Counted from the first letter of the stretch, positions 40,955 to 49,679 are shown. The stretch is 64,000 nucleotides of DNA from an uncultured Bacillota bacterium (GCA_937919165.1 CALFPO010000063.1:7601-71600); one strand, 5' to 3'. The notes: a model not told the origin generated them from the sequence alone. Program-made: numbers and translations.

Positions 40955-42052
40955 CTATTCAGCTGGTTGTTGTTGAGTGATGCAGTGGATATTACCACCA
41001 CCATATGCTACTTCCCAAGTATTTACACCAACTACTTTTCTGTCTGGGAACATTTCTTGTACTTGTTTTAATGCTAAAGCATCATTTTCATCGCCATATT
41101 GTGGAACGATAACGCCGCCATTAACAATTAAGAAGTTCATATATGAAGCAATTGATACTTCACCATCTTCTCTTGGTAATGTGCCTTCAACAGAATCTAT
41201 TGTTTTTGCACCTTTTAAGTAACAAGGTTCTTTAGTTAAACATAATTTCCAAACTTTAAGTTTTCTACCTTTAGCGTCTGTAGCTTCAGATAATGTCTTA
41301 TAAGCGTCTTGTGCTTGTTGATAGAATGGGTGATTAGGATCTTCTGTCCAAATACATGCAACTTCGCCAGGTCTAACAAAGCAAGCAACATCATCGATGT
41401 GACCATTTGTTTCAGCTGGATCAATACCATCTTTAATCCAAATAATCTTATCTAGATTTAAGTATTCACATAATTGATTAGAAATTTCTTCTTTTGTCAT
41501 ATGTGGGTTTCTGCCTTCTGATAATAAGCACATTTCAGTTGTTAATAATGTTCCTTCACCATCAACATGAATAGAACCACCTTCTAATACAAAACCAGGA
41601 GTTCTATATGAATCTTTATTTTCAATTTCGCATACTTTTTGTGCAATCATATCATCTTGATCCCATGGGAAGTATAATCCATCAACTAGTCCGCCCCAAG
41701 CGTTGAAATCCCAGTCAATACCTCTTACTTCTCCTGTAGCATCATTCTTAACGAATGTTGGGCCACAGTCTCTAATCCAAGAATCATTTGAACTCATCTC
41801 AACAACTCTGATGTTTTCTGGTAAGTGATTTCTACAGTTCTTGTATTGAGCAGTAGAAACTACCATTGTTACTGGTTCAAATTCAGATATAGCTTTTGCT
41901 ACATTAACATAAGCTTCTTGAGCTGGTTTAGCACCATCTCTCCAGTTATCTGGTCTTTCTGGCCAAATCATCCAAATTTGTTTTTGTGGTTCAAATTCAC
42001 CAGGCATTCTAAAGCCATCTTTTTTAGGTGTACTATCAATTCTTTTTGCCAT
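40955..42052 (-). CDS. aguA: Agmatine deiminase
   Basis: The 365-residue protein has the standard length and motifs of the enzyme that converts agmatine to N-carbamoylputrescine and ammonia. 'MPGEFEPQKQIWMIWPERPDNWR' near the N-terminus, 'VEMSSNDSWIRDCGPTFV', 'NGHIDDVACFVRPGE' (catalytic His region) and the C-terminal 'AYGGGNIHCITQQQP', which holds the nucleophilic Cys, are all intact. It is the first gene of the operon and has an AGGAGG ribosome site. Confidence 0.96.
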   Translation of the reverse strand: MAKRIDSTPKKDGFRMPGEFEPQKQIWMIWPERPDNWRDGAKPAQEAYVNVAKAISEFEPVTMVVSTAQYKNCRNHLPENIRVVEMSSNDSWIRDCGPTFVKNDATGEVRGIDWDFNAWGGLVDGLYFPWDQDDMIAQKVCEIENKDSYRTPGFVLEGGSIHVDGEGTLLTTEMCLLSEGRNPHMTKEEISNQLCEYLNLDKIIWIKDGIDPAETNGHIDDVACFVRPGEVACIWTEDPNHPFYQQAQDAYKTLSEATDAKGRKLKVWKLCLTKEPCYLKGAKTIDSVEGTLPREDGEVSIASYMNFLIVNGGVIVPQYGDENDALALKQVQEMFPDRKVVGVNTWEVAYGGGNIHCITQQQPAE

Positions 42053-42238
42053 TTAATCAATCCTCCTTATAGCAATATTATTGATGTGTTACTTATTATG
42101 TAACGTAGTTAAACGCTTACAGTAACACTTTTAGAATATAGAATAATTATAAATTAATAAAAATCGGATTAATTAACCCGATTTGTGTTTTGTAACGATG
42201 TAACGTTTTAGGTTTATGTTACATTTTAGGTAACATTG
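42053..42238 (-). promoter_or_regulatory. Promoter/operator region of the agmatine operon
   Basis: On the minus strand a hairpin (AAATCGG...CCGATTTTT, 42158-42185) ends the regulator gene. A TATAAT box follows at 42146-42151. Two inverted repeats of identical layout, GTTAC-N7-GTAAC, lie at 42088-42104 and 42218-42234, and are likely regulator sites. A sequence resembling a catabolite-responsive element (TGTAAGCGTTTAAC, 12 of 14 consensus positions) is at 42108-42121. Confidence 0.6.
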
Positions 42239-43000
42239 TTACCTTTTAATTATACGTTTATATAACAGTGTTTCCATTATCGCGATCATTCCAATTCGCG
42301 AAGTAACATCTGTGCCTTCATAATCTATTTCGTCCGCGAATACATAGAAATTTAAATCAGACATATTTTGAATAGCGTTGTTGTCAGCTCTTGTAAAAGA
42401 AATGATAGTCGGTGTGGCGATTGCAAAAATTCTTTCTAATTGATGAACTACTGATTCGTTGTCGCCTGTATAAGATAAAACCAACACAACATCGTCTCTT
42501 TTTATTTTCTTTATTACATTTTCTTTTTCATATGATTCTCTTGGAAAAGATACATTATAACCAATTGTTGTTAATAATCGTACAAAATATTTGCCAACTT
42601 CCCTACTTAATCCTTCTGCAATTAAATAAATATCAGGATTACGTGACATAATTGTTTGAAATTTTTCAATTTTTTCATCCGTAATCACTTTTACAGCTTC
42701 CATAATATTCTTTAAATAAGAATCGCGGTAATTATCATTTTGAACAATTGAAGGAATATTTATTTTTCTTGATTCTGCTTCCGTCTCCACAATTGCATCA
42801 ATAAAATCAGAAAAGCCTTTATAACCTAATTTTTTTACAAATCTAAAAATAGTTGTTGTTGAAACAAAACTTACTTGAGCTAAATCTCTAATCGACATAT
42901 TCTTAACAGCGTGCATATTCTTAATAACATAAGTAAGAATGGCTTGCTCGTTAGGATTTAGCTTTACCATCGCAGTGGATGTTTGTTCATAGAAATTCAT
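42239..43000 (-). CDS. RpiR-family regulator next to the agmatine operon
   Basis: The 253-residue protein has an N-terminal HTH_6 domain (about 1-77, with 'MSIRDLAQVSFVSTTTIFRFVKKLGYKGFSDF') and a SIS sugar-phosphate-binding-like domain (about 105-250, with 'IYLIAEGLSREVGKYFVRLL' and 'VVLVLSYTGDNESV'). RpiR proteins usually sense phosphosugars. Here the gene lies directly upstream of aguA on the same strand, so it probably controls the agmatine operon through the GTTAC-N7-GTAAC repeats (inference). Known agmatine regulators are more often LuxR- or TetR-type. Confidence 0.88.
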   Translation of the reverse strand: MNFYEQTSTAMVKLNPNEQAILTYVIKNMHAVKNMSIRDLAQVSFVSTTTIFRFVKKLGYKGFSDFIDAIVETEAESRKINIPSIVQNDNYRDSYLKNIMEAVKVITDEKIEKFQTIMSRNPDIYLIAEGLSREVGKYFVRLLTTIGYNVSFPRESYEKENVIKKIKRDDVVLVLSYTGDNESVVHQLERIFAIATPTIISFTRADNNAIQNMSDLNFYVFADEIDYEGTDVTSRIGMIAIMETLLYKRIIKR

Positions 43001-43023
43001 GATACATAAATTTTAACAAGAAT

Positions 43024-43052
43024 TTGGAAACGTTTACAAATCTTGTTATAAT
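43024..43052 (+). promoter_or_regulatory. Strong promoter overlapped by a cre-like site
   Basis: TTGGAA, a 17-bp spacer and TATAAT (43047-43052) form a good sigma-A promoter. The stretch TGGAAACGTTTACA (43025-43038) matches the catabolite-responsive element consensus at 13 of 14 positions and covers the -35 box. The ATG of the next gene is at 43059, so the transcript may have no leader. Confidence 0.65.
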
Positions 43053-43058
43053 TGCTTC

Positions 43059-43301
43059 ATGAAAAGACGATCTTTAGATATTGCAAACTATTCAAAAAAT
43101 GCAGCTAATAATTTTTCTTATACAAAACTAATAATATATACAATTATTTCATTGCTACTTACGGTTGCTTTGATTGCAACAATGATTGAATATGATTACG
43201 AAGGAAAAGCTTTTTTATTTAATGCTGTAGCTTTGGTTATGATTGCTGGTTATTTGTTTTTGAATATAAAAGCTATTTATTTAAAATATAAAAAGTATTA
43301 A
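43059..43301 (+). CDS. Small two-helix membrane protein
   Basis: The 80-residue protein has a basic N-terminus and two transmembrane helices (about 22-43 and 52-72), ending in a Lys/Tyr-rich tail. It lies 2 bp before the phosphatidylserine-decarboxylase-like gene, so the two are probably one operon. No ribosome site precedes it, and the promoter -10 box ends 6 bases before the ATG. Family not recognised. Confidence 0.65.
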   Translation: MKRRSLDIANYSKNAANNFSYTKLIIYTIISLLLTVALIATMIEYDYEGKAFLFNAVALVMIAGYLFLNIKAIYLKYKKY

Positions 43302-43303
43302 TT

Positions 43304-44449
43304 ATGAAACACGAACAAAGTACTATTGAATTTATTAATTTATTAAAAGACGATGAGCTAAAGCGTTTAGTAGAAAAATCCATTAGTCTTTCTTACGCAC
43401 AAAACAGTGATCCAGTAACCAATCCCGTTAAAAATTTAGAAGATTTGTATTCTTTTCTTGACTGGTCAGTTAAATGTCTACCTTGGAATGTTTTAAAAGA
43501 ATATAAAAATACTTCTTTATATTTAGATATAAATCAATCAATTAATTACTTTTGGTTTTTGTTTGGTCAAAAACTAGAAGAATTAGAGGAAAAAGGTTAT
43601 TATTTACCAACTCTTGAATATCACGAACCAATTGCTTCTTGGATTAGAGACTATTCAAATGCTTGGGGTACTTTTTTATCAACGAAAGAATCGTGGAATG
43701 ATGATTATTTTAAGCTTCAGTTTAAAGATGATGTTTTTGGAATGAATAATGGCTGGTACAGCAAAGAAAACATTTGGTCTTCTTATAACGAGTTCTTTTC
43801 AAGACATTTAATAAACAAAGATGTAAGACCAATTGGTAATGCTGAACTTGTGTCTCCTGCCGATTCTGCGCCTGCTGGTTTTTGGCGTATTGATGAAAAT
43901 GGTTATGTTAAAGATGATGTGAGAATTAAAACACATAAAGTTTATGAAATAAACAACATATTGGGTTTTGATTCAAAATATAAAAATAGATTTAACGGTG
44001 GTACATTAACACATGCTTTTTTAAATGTTTTTGATTATCATCGTTATCATTTTCCAATTGATGGAAAAATAGTTGAAATGAAAAAGATTAAAGGTGTTAA
44101 TGCGGTTGGTGGCCACACATCATATAATCCTGAAACTAAACTTTATACTCTTGATTGCAATGATACTTCTTGGCAAATTATTGAAACTAGAGATTCTATA
44201 ATATTAGATACTAAATTTGGTCTTGTAGCTATTTTACCAATTGGTATGTCACAAATTTGTTCATGTAACTTTGAAGAAAACTTAAAAATTGGCGACTACG
44301 TTGAAAAAGGTGATCCGCTAGGTTATTTCTTATTTGGTGGTAGCGATATTGTAATGTTGTTTGAAAAAGATGTTGAATTTATTCCGTTATTTAAAAAAGA
44401 TGAACATATTTTTATGGGCGAAAACTATGCTCATCTTGTATTGAAATAA
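43304..44449 (+). CDS. Phosphatidylserine decarboxylase-family protein
   Basis: The 381-residue protein has the family landmarks in its C-terminal half: 'GGTLTHAFLNVFDYHRYHFPIDGKI' (about 231-255, with the conserved His residues), 'VGHTSYNPET'-like sequence and a self-cleavage site 'LFGGSDIVMLF' (about 346-356), where LGST is GGSD. Cleavage before the Ser would create the pyruvoyl cofactor. The N-terminal 180 residues are longer than in housekeeping enzymes and soluble. Members of this divergent group can decarboxylate amino acid-type substrates other than phosphatidylserine, so the substrate is open. Confidence 0.75.
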   Translation: MKHEQSTIEFINLLKDDELKRLVEKSISLSYAQNSDPVTNPVKNLEDLYSFLDWSVKCLPWNVLKEYKNTSLYLDINQSINYFWFLFGQKLEELEEKGYYLPTLEYHEPIASWIRDYSNAWGTFLSTKESWNDDYFKLQFKDDVFGMNNGWYSKENIWSSYNEFFSRHLINKDVRPIGNAELVSPADSAPAGFWRIDENGYVKDDVRIKTHKVYEINNILGFDSKYKNRFNGGTLTHAFLNVFDYHRYHFPIDGKIVEMKKIKGVNAVGGHTSYNPETKLYTLDCNDTSWQIIETRDSIILDTKFGLVAILPIGMSQICSCNFEENLKIGDYVEKGDPLGYFLFGGSDIVMLFEKDVEFIPLFKKDEHIFMGENYAHLVLK

Positions 44450-44537
44450 CTTAAACTTTTTGTTTTTTATACCTAAATCTATAATTAGTTACTATTTAGT
44501 TGTTAATCTATTATTTATACTGTTTGTTGTTAAGATA

Positions 44538-44753
44538 ATGGCTAATGCTTTAAATAACTGGAAAGTTGAAATAGTTAATTCATTTATTAAATTTAGAGGA
44601 CAAAGAGTATCTAATGGTCCAATTGAAGGAAGAAACTCTTTAATTAAAAAGATTCTTAAAATAGCTAATGGCTATTCAAATTTTAAAAGATTCAGAAATA
44701 GAGTAATGTATTGTCTTAATAGATATGCATCTCATTCATTTAAAAAATACTAA
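44538..44753 (+). mobile_element. ISL3-family transposase fragment (C-terminus)
   Basis: About 70 residues match the C-terminal end of ISL3-type transposases: 'FANTLxNWKxEIxNSF' is mirrored by MANALNNWKVEIVNSF, followed by 'SNGPIEGRNSLIKKILKIA' and 'FKRFRNRVMYCLN'. The rest of the transposase is absent, and the upstream bases in the same frame are not conserved. The element is dead. Confidence 0.8.
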
Positions 44754-44785
44754 ATAATACCTATATTAGTTGCTAGACCATAAAT

Positions 44786-44830
44786 AAAAGATGATCCAAT
44801 ATCGAAATCTCGGAAATTGAATCATCTTTT
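44786..44830. terminator. Long hairpin next to the ISL3 fragment
   Basis: AAAAGATGATCCAAT pairs with ATTGAATCATCTTTT with a single mismatch over 15 bases, followed by T-rich sequence. It is either a terminator or the end of the degraded insertion sequence. Confidence 0.6.
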
Positions 44831-44921
44831 CGTTTTTAGTAATCTACCCCCACGGAAGTTCACATTACCCTCTTTATTTTGCGTTTCCACATAGTTCCTT
44901 ATATTTTTTGATTTTATTTTC

Positions 44922-45059
44922 TCATTCCCACTCGATGGTGCCGCCCTATATCATATATATTTAGTTGCATATATTATATCTATTTATATGCTAGTATCCT
45001 TGATTTTATATGTATTATCTCTATTTACTAAGATTTTGGGGAGCATAGATGGGAGCACG
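44922..45059. repeat. 138-bp direct repeat A with guaA-like attachment core 3
   Basis: The left end, on the minus strand, reads ACCATCGAGTGGGAATGA (TIEWE-stop). The next roughly 115 bp match 53664-53779 with only about five differences, and end with two direct copies of a GGGAGCA-type element (near 45040-45058), resembling integrase arm sites. A Fic gene follows in both places. Confidence 0.8.
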
Positions 45060-45064
45060 AATAT

Positions 45065-46114
45065 TTATAGTTTCTTAATATAATATGTGTTTTTTCCTGA
45101 TCCACATTTAACTATTTCACCAGAATTAGAAAGAGCTGTTAATTGTTTTTCAACAGAATTAATTGATATAGTTGGACATAACTCACATATATCAGATTTT
45201 GTAAACTTACCTATTTTTTCATTAATCGCTCTTTTAACTAGTTCTTCTGCAGAAGGTTTATTAGATACCATATCAACTCTATTTTCAAAGTCTACATATG
45301 CTCTGTAGATAATTGAAAGAATATACTTAATAAACGGTGTTACATCTTCTTTTCCGTCATGCCATTCGCTTTGGCTCATGTATAATGCGTCATAGTATAA
45401 ATCTTTATTGTCTGCGATTATTTTTTCTAATGAAATATATTTAGCTACAAAGAAACCCGACTGATATAGTAATAATGTCGTTAACAACCTAGACATTCTT
45501 CCGTTGCCATCACTAAATGGGTGGATGCATAAGAAATCGTGAACAAAAATTGGAATAAGTAACAATGGATCTACATCTCCTGTTGCTAATGTTTCGTTGT
45601 ATTCTTTACATATTGTCTCAATTGCACCGGGTGTTAACATTGGCTCTATAGGTGTAAATAATATAGTTTCGTTTCCGTTTTCATCTGTGGCAGAGATATA
45701 GTTTTGAACATTTTTATATTTACCACCAATTTGTTTCTTTTTGTTATAAGTATAAAGAATTTTATGCAATTGAAGTATATAGTTTGATGTTATGGGAATT
45801 GCATCATAACTATCATGGACTATAGAAAGCACATCTCTATATCCGGCTATTTCTTCTTCATCTCTACTTTTTGGAGTAGTTTTTTCTTGCATTAATTGCT
45901 TTAATCTTGCGCTAGTTGTTTTTATTCCTTCGATTTCATTAGATGCTTCAGTGCTTTGTATTTTAGCAATCTCAACAAGTTTATTTAGAGTTTCTGGCTT
46001 TTGTTTTAGATATAGTTCCAGTTTTCCTTGTTCTTGATAAATTTTTGCAATATAGCTAATTATTTCAGAATCCCACTTCTCATTTTTTAATTTCTTATAA
46101 TTAAAGGTTCTCAT
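45065..46114 (-). CDS. Fic-family AMPylase with self-inhibitory motif
   Basis: The 349-residue protein has the Fic core HPFSDGNGRMSRLL (about 198-211), which fits the HPFx(D/E)GNGR active site. Upstream, about residue 58, is SNEIEG, matching the S/T-x3-E-G/N inhibitory helix of class II Fic proteins. A winged-helix domain forms the C-terminus (about 285-345). Such enzymes transfer AMP or similar groups to target proteins. It is the only gene between attachment-like cores at 44922 and 46227 and is a diverged relative of the gene at 53786. Confidence 0.92.
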   Translation of the reverse strand: MRTFNYKKLKNEKWDSEIISYIAKIYQEQGKLELYLKQKPETLNKLVEIAKIQSTEASNEIEGIKTTSARLKQLMQEKTTPKSRDEEEIAGYRDVLSIVHDSYDAIPITSNYILQLHKILYTYNKKKQIGGKYKNVQNYISATDENGNETILFTPIEPMLTPGAIETICKEYNETLATGDVDPLLLIPIFVHDFLCIHPFSDGNGRMSRLLTTLLLYQSGFFVAKYISLEKIIADNKDLYYDALYMSQSEWHDGKEDVTPFIKYILSIIYRAYVDFENRVDMVSNKPSAEELVKRAINEKIGKFTKSDICELCPTISINSVEKQLTALSNSGEIVKCGSGKNTYYIKKL

Positions 46115-46226
46115 AAACTCTACTCCTTTCTCGTAAATTATAGCTTTTTTACGAGAATATACAATATTTTATGAGTATGAAAAGCCTTGGCTTCTTTCCA
46201 AGACTTAATTTATATTTATATTGTTT

Positions 46227-46247
46227 TTACTCCCACTCAATAGTTGC
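46227..46247 (-). other. guaA-like attachment core 4 (ATIEWE-stop)
   Basis: On the minus strand ACTATTGAGTGGGAGTAA encodes the GuaA ending. The next core follows only 63 bp later, so this interval is empty. Confidence 0.65.
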
Positions 46248-46289
46248 TAATTAATAATCGTAGCATTTTTTTATTTATATATACTGTGC

Positions 46290-46310
46290 TTATTCCCACT
46301 CGGTTATCCC
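46290..46310 (-). other. guaA-like attachment core 5 (variant ITEWE-stop)
   Basis: On the minus strand ATAACCGAGTGGGAATAA. The following roughly 85 bp (to about 46375), which include CCCTTT...AAAGGG and TTTTTACCGGCAG elements, recur after the core at 48215. Confidence 0.6.
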
Positions 46311-46389
46311 TTTTTAATCATTTTTGCTTATTTTAAAGGGTTTTAGCGTAGTCAATAAGTTTTTACCGGCAGTAATTTACTGACACCTT

Positions 46390-46716
46390 TTACCATCGTT
46401 TCATATTCTTTTCAAATTTAGAAATGTATGCTTCTTTAAGTTCATCTTCTCTAATGTCATAACAAAGCAATACATCATTGTAATACATTAAGACATCAGC
46501 CATTTCTTCGATAAGTTGTTTTTTCAATTCGCTATCTTCAACTACTTTTGTATCGCCGTTTTTCTTAATGATATCTATTACTTCTCCTATTTCACCAATC
46601 ATCCATAGTAGCTTATGTTTGCCTGCTTCTGGAGATATAGCTTCCCATTTATCTTTATACTTATCTTGCAGCTGTTTTTGCATTGTTAACATTTCTTTAA
46701 TTGTAAAATCGCTCAT
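46390..46716 (-). CDS. MazG-like nucleotide pyrophosphohydrolase
   Basis: The 108-residue protein carries the all-alpha NTP pyrophosphatase signature: 'MIGEIGEVIDIIKK' (ExxE motif, about 39-52) and 'IEEMADVLMYYNDVLL' (ExxD motif, about 69-84). This size and pattern fit the MazG/dCTPase-like group that removes unwanted nucleotides. It shares a cargo interval with the AAA/DUF4143 gene upstream on the same strand. Confidence 0.85.
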   Translation of the reverse strand: MSDFTIKEMLTMQKQLQDKYKDKWEAISPEAGKHKLLWMIGEIGEVIDIIKKNGDTKVVEDSELKKQLIEEMADVLMYYNDVLLCYDIREDELKEAYISKFEKNMKRW

Positions 46717-46782
46717 AAATATCCATTCTCCTACATTTCATCTCGATATAACTCAAAGTTCTTTGAATTTTGTCGATAGCAT

Positions 46783-48111
46783 TTATATTTGCTTCGACAA
46801 CTCTTGTGCTATACAAAACACCGCATATAGTGGAACTGACTTAATATTGTTTTCAAACCCGAAGTTTTTTTGGCTGGTTCTAAATACATAATTAACCTTA
46901 TTATTTCTTTTGTAGACGTTAAGACTTGTGGATGTTACTCTTTTACCAGCTTTAACTTCTAGTGGTGTAACATTATTATTACATTCAACCATAAACTCTA
47001 TTTCAGAATCTTCTTTTCCTGTCCAATAGTACAAAGGAATGTTGTATGATATAAGTTCACAAGCAACATAATTCTCAGCTATTATTCCAGTTATATCATC
47101 TTTATAACTTATATCTTGAATGTTTGTAATTTTTGTGTTTGTTTTATGTCTTAAAAGACCAACGTCACTTAAATAAATCCTAAACAAAAAATCATCTGTA
47201 TGAAAACTAAGTGGAAGTTTTGTTTCTTTTATCAGTTTTGATTTTAATGCTATACCAGAACTAATAAGCCATTCTATAGCTGAATTAAAATATTGGGCGT
47301 TTTTGCCTTTCGTTACTTCGCTATACTTAAAGTTTTTGTTTGTTTTTAAAAGTTGCTTAGCAATTGAATCATAACATTCTTTATTTTTTACCGCTTCTGA
47401 GGGGTTTGCATATTTCGATGTATCGGCTAAATAATCATCATATATTCTATTTACTGTTTTTGTTGCTTCAACAAATGAACCGCTATCTAAATATGATTGA
47501 ACTGCTTCCGGCATTCCTCCTATAGTTATATAATCTCTATACAATTTCAATGCCTTATCGTGTATCAAATCATTCATGGCTTCATTATTTCTATAGCAAT
47601 TTTCAATTGTTTCTAATAATATTTTTTCATTTAATGCTATTAGAAACTCTTCAAAGTTCATAGGAAACATTTTTAGTTCATCAACTTTTCCAACAGGAAA
47701 AGAAAATTTTTTATCTTTTTGTTTTCTGTTTATCATTACTCCAAGAAGTGATCCAGCACCAATGATACTATATTGGCTTGCTTCCTCGCAAAAGTATTTC
47801 AAAGAAGTTATAGCTGCAGGACAAGCTTGTATCTCATCTAAAAATATTAAAGTATCGTTTGCTTCTATCCTTTTGTTGAAATAGTTTTCTAAATTATTTA
47901 TTATCGTTTTCGGATCTATATCTTTTTCAAAAAACGCACAAACTTCAGGTGTCTTTTCTAAATTAACTTTTACAATGTCCTTATATTCTGATTCAGCAAA
48001 TTTTTCTATAATATATGTTTTTCCTGTTTGTCTTGCACCAGATAATAGAAGTGGTTTTCTCTTTTTGCTATTTTTCCACTCAAGTAAGCTTTTTTCGATG
48101 TTTCTATACAT
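46783..48111 (-). CDS. AAA ATPase with DUF4143 domain (second copy)
   Basis: The 442-residue protein has a Walker A GARQTGKTYII (about 24-34), a Walker B 'DTLIFLDEIQACP' (about 82-94), 'YSIIGAGSLLG', and a C-terminal DUF4143 region with 'GIIAENYVACELISYNIPLYYWTGKEDSEIEFMV', a PD-(D/E)xK-like stretch. It is the same family as the protein at 34178 but clearly diverged, so a separate acquisition. It lies between cores 46290 and 48215. Confidence 0.88.
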   Translation of the reverse strand: MYRNIEKSLLEWKNSKKRKPLLLSGARQTGKTYIIEKFAESEYKDIVKVNLEKTPEVCAFFEKDIDPKTIINNLENYFNKRIEANDTLIFLDEIQACPAAITSLKYFCEEASQYSIIGAGSLLGVMINRKQKDKKFSFPVGKVDELKMFPMNFEEFLIALNEKILLETIENCYRNNEAMNDLIHDKALKLYRDYITIGGMPEAVQSYLDSGSFVEATKTVNRIYDDYLADTSKYANPSEAVKNKECYDSIAKQLLKTNKNFKYSEVTKGKNAQYFNSAIEWLISSGIALKSKLIKETKLPLSFHTDDFLFRIYLSDVGLLRHKTNTKITNIQDISYKDDITGIIAENYVACELISYNIPLYYWTGKEDSEIEFMVECNNNVTPLEVKAGKRVTSTSLNVYKRNNKVNYVFRTSQKNFGFENNIKSVPLYAVFCIAQELSKQI

Positions 48112-48214
48112 AAAAAACCTCCTTTATCAATATAATTGTATGTTAATTTTTCAATTGCATCAATATAATCGGAGGTTAATTATTATGATTTTTCAATATT
48201 ATTGGAGGTTAACG

Positions 48215-48235
48215 TTATTCCTACTCAGTTATCCC
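48215..48235 (-). other. guaA-like attachment core 6 (mutated, ITE-stop-E)
   Basis: On the minus strand ATAACTGAGTAGGAATAA, one base away from the TEWE form. Its right flank (to about 48310) repeats the flank of core 5 with differences. Confidence 0.55.
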
Positions 48236-48336
48236 TTTTTTATCGATTACGCCTATTTTAAAGGGTTTTTGCGTGATTCTAATATTTTTACCGGCAGCAA
48301 TTTACCGGCAATTAAAATCAAACAATTGACTCAAAT

Positions 48337-48858
48337 CTATTTTTTAGACTGTCCGCTTTTCAGCTCTACTGTTAAGATTTCGCGTGTTGGCCAAAATGCA
48401 CATAGATGAAGTTTTGTTATAGTTCCCGAAAATGAATGAAATGATTCTTTTAAAATGGAAAATGCTTTTTGTATTGTTTCTGGTTCATCAATTAACATCG
48501 TTATATGGGGTTGCCATGAATATTTATCTATTGTTTCTATTGTTAGGGCTTTATTGAGATTATACAAGTCTAAACAATCTGATTTTGGTTCAGCAAAAAG
48601 AACTCTTCCATTAGGAAAAACATTGATACTATTTATACAAACTGGTATTGTGTTAAAATCGTTTGCAAGATCTTTCACCATTTCTATCACTTCTTCTTCT
48701 TTATCAAGCAAAAAAGAGCCAAGGCTAATGTGATAAGGTATTCCAATTGTTTGCGTTCCTTTGAATCCTTTTTGATTCAACTCTTCATACCAATTTGTTA
48801 ATAGTGTTTGGCTATTTTCGTCTAAATCTGCCATTAAAGTTATAAACTCTTCAGCCAT
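48337..48858 (-). CDS. 2H phosphoesterase/2'-5' RNA ligase-like protein
   Basis: The 173-residue protein has two His-x-Ser/Thr motifs, 'YHISLGSF' (about 42-49) and 'QPHITMLID' (about 116-124), spaced as in the 2H phosphoesterase superfamily, which includes 2'-5' RNA ligases and cyclic phosphodiesterases. Size fits the family. Natural substrate unknown; some relatives act on tRNA fragments or 2'-5' oligoadenylates in defence contexts. It is the last gene in its cargo interval. Confidence 0.8.
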   Translation of the reverse strand: MAEEFITLMADLDENSQTLLTNWYEELNQKGFKGTQTIGIPYHISLGSFLLDKEEEVIEMVKDLANDFNTIPVCINSINVFPNGRVLFAEPKSDCLDLYNLNKALTIETIDKYSWQPHITMLIDEPETIQKAFSILKESFHSFSGTITKLHLCAFWPTREILTVELKSGQSKK

Positions 48859-48865
48859 TTTTTAC

Positions 48866-49318
48866 CTATTTTTCTAATGGTGAACCATATTCTCTCTTCA
48901 TTGCATCCATAGATACTACCCATTGTTTGCCATATTTACATACATCAACACCATTCACTAATTTTCCATATGTAATTGCTTTTCTTAATGTTGATTCGTT
49001 TAATCCCCACAACTGTGTTGCATCAGAAAAAGCCATTAAATTATCAAATGGTGTTTTAGTAACAATTCCATTTTCGTAAAGTTCATCGCAAGATAAATCT
49101 ATTTCATCATTCCAAATGATTCCATAACCACCTTGCCCTACATGAACTTTATTAAATAGCTTTTCATCTTTAAGATTATTAAAAATCTTAAATCTTTTAA
49201 ATAAAGGTTTTACATCATATCTTTTGGTTATGCCTTCAGAAAATTGAACACTAAGTTTATAATCTTTTAAAGGTGTAACATTTTTTACTTTATGAAACAT
49301 ATTATCTTTCCTCTTCAT
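48866..49318 (-). CDS. DUF2442 protein with C-terminal helix-turn-helix-like region
   Basis: The 150-residue protein has an N-terminal DUF2442 domain (about 10-80; 'YKLSVQFSEGITKRYDVKPLF' and 'GYGIIWNDEIDLSCDELYENG'). A second part (about 90-145; 'MAFSDATQLWGLNESTLRKAI') resembles a small DNA-binding helix-turn-helix. DUF2442 proteins are commonly paired with DUF4160 proteins in toxin-antitoxin-like loci. It overlaps the upstream DUF4160 gene by 17 bp. Confidence 0.8.
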   Translation of the reverse strand: MKRKDNMFHKVKNVTPLKDYKLSVQFSEGITKRYDVKPLFKRFKIFNNLKDEKLFNKVHVGQGGYGIIWNDEIDLSCDELYENGIVTKTPFDNLMAFSDATQLWGLNESTLRKAITYGKLVNGVDVCKYGKQWVVSMDAMKREYGSPLEK

Positions 49319-49568
49319 CTAATGGTGTAATCTTTTTGAATTCCTGTGTTTCCCACATATGTTGTAGTTCGTCTCTATGCAAATCTAGCCATTGTCTAAC
49401 AAGTTTTAATGCATTGTTCGGAAGACTTCCATCTAATATTTCTCCGGTAGCAATTATTAAAGTTGCACTTGATCCTCCATAGTATGCATGAATATGAGAA
49501 GGGTTGTGTTCGCTAGCTAGAAAATACATATATATTGTTATTCCATAAAATGTTGATATTGATGGCAT
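49302..49568 (-). CDS. DUF4160 protein (putative toxin-antitoxin partner)
   Basis: The 88-residue protein matches DUF4160: 'MPSISTFYGITIYMYF' then 'HNPSHIHAYYGGSSATLIIATGEILDG' and a helical 'LVRQWLDLHRDEL'. The His-x-His ('HIH') segment is the family's most conserved site. It is first of the pair with the DUF2442 gene. The direct repeats and AT-rich bases before it (49569-49655) include a possible promoter. Confidence 0.82.
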   Translation of the reverse strand: MPSISTFYGITIYMYFLASEHNPSHIHAYYGGSSATLIIATGEILDGSLPNNALKLVRQWLDLHRDELQHMWETQEFKKITPLDEEER

Positions 49569-49658
49569 ATAATTATCCTCCTCTAATATATTTAATATAT
49601 CACTATATCGTGATATTGTAAAGATATATGAAAAGGTATATTTCTATACCTTTATTAG

Positions 49659-49679
49659 TTATTCCCACTCAATTGTAGA
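49659..49679 (-). other. guaA-like attachment core 7 (STIEWE-stop)
   Basis: On the minus strand ACAATTGAGTGGGAATAA encodes the exact GuaA ending. It cuts off the 3' end of an msrA pseudogene. Confidence 0.7.
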
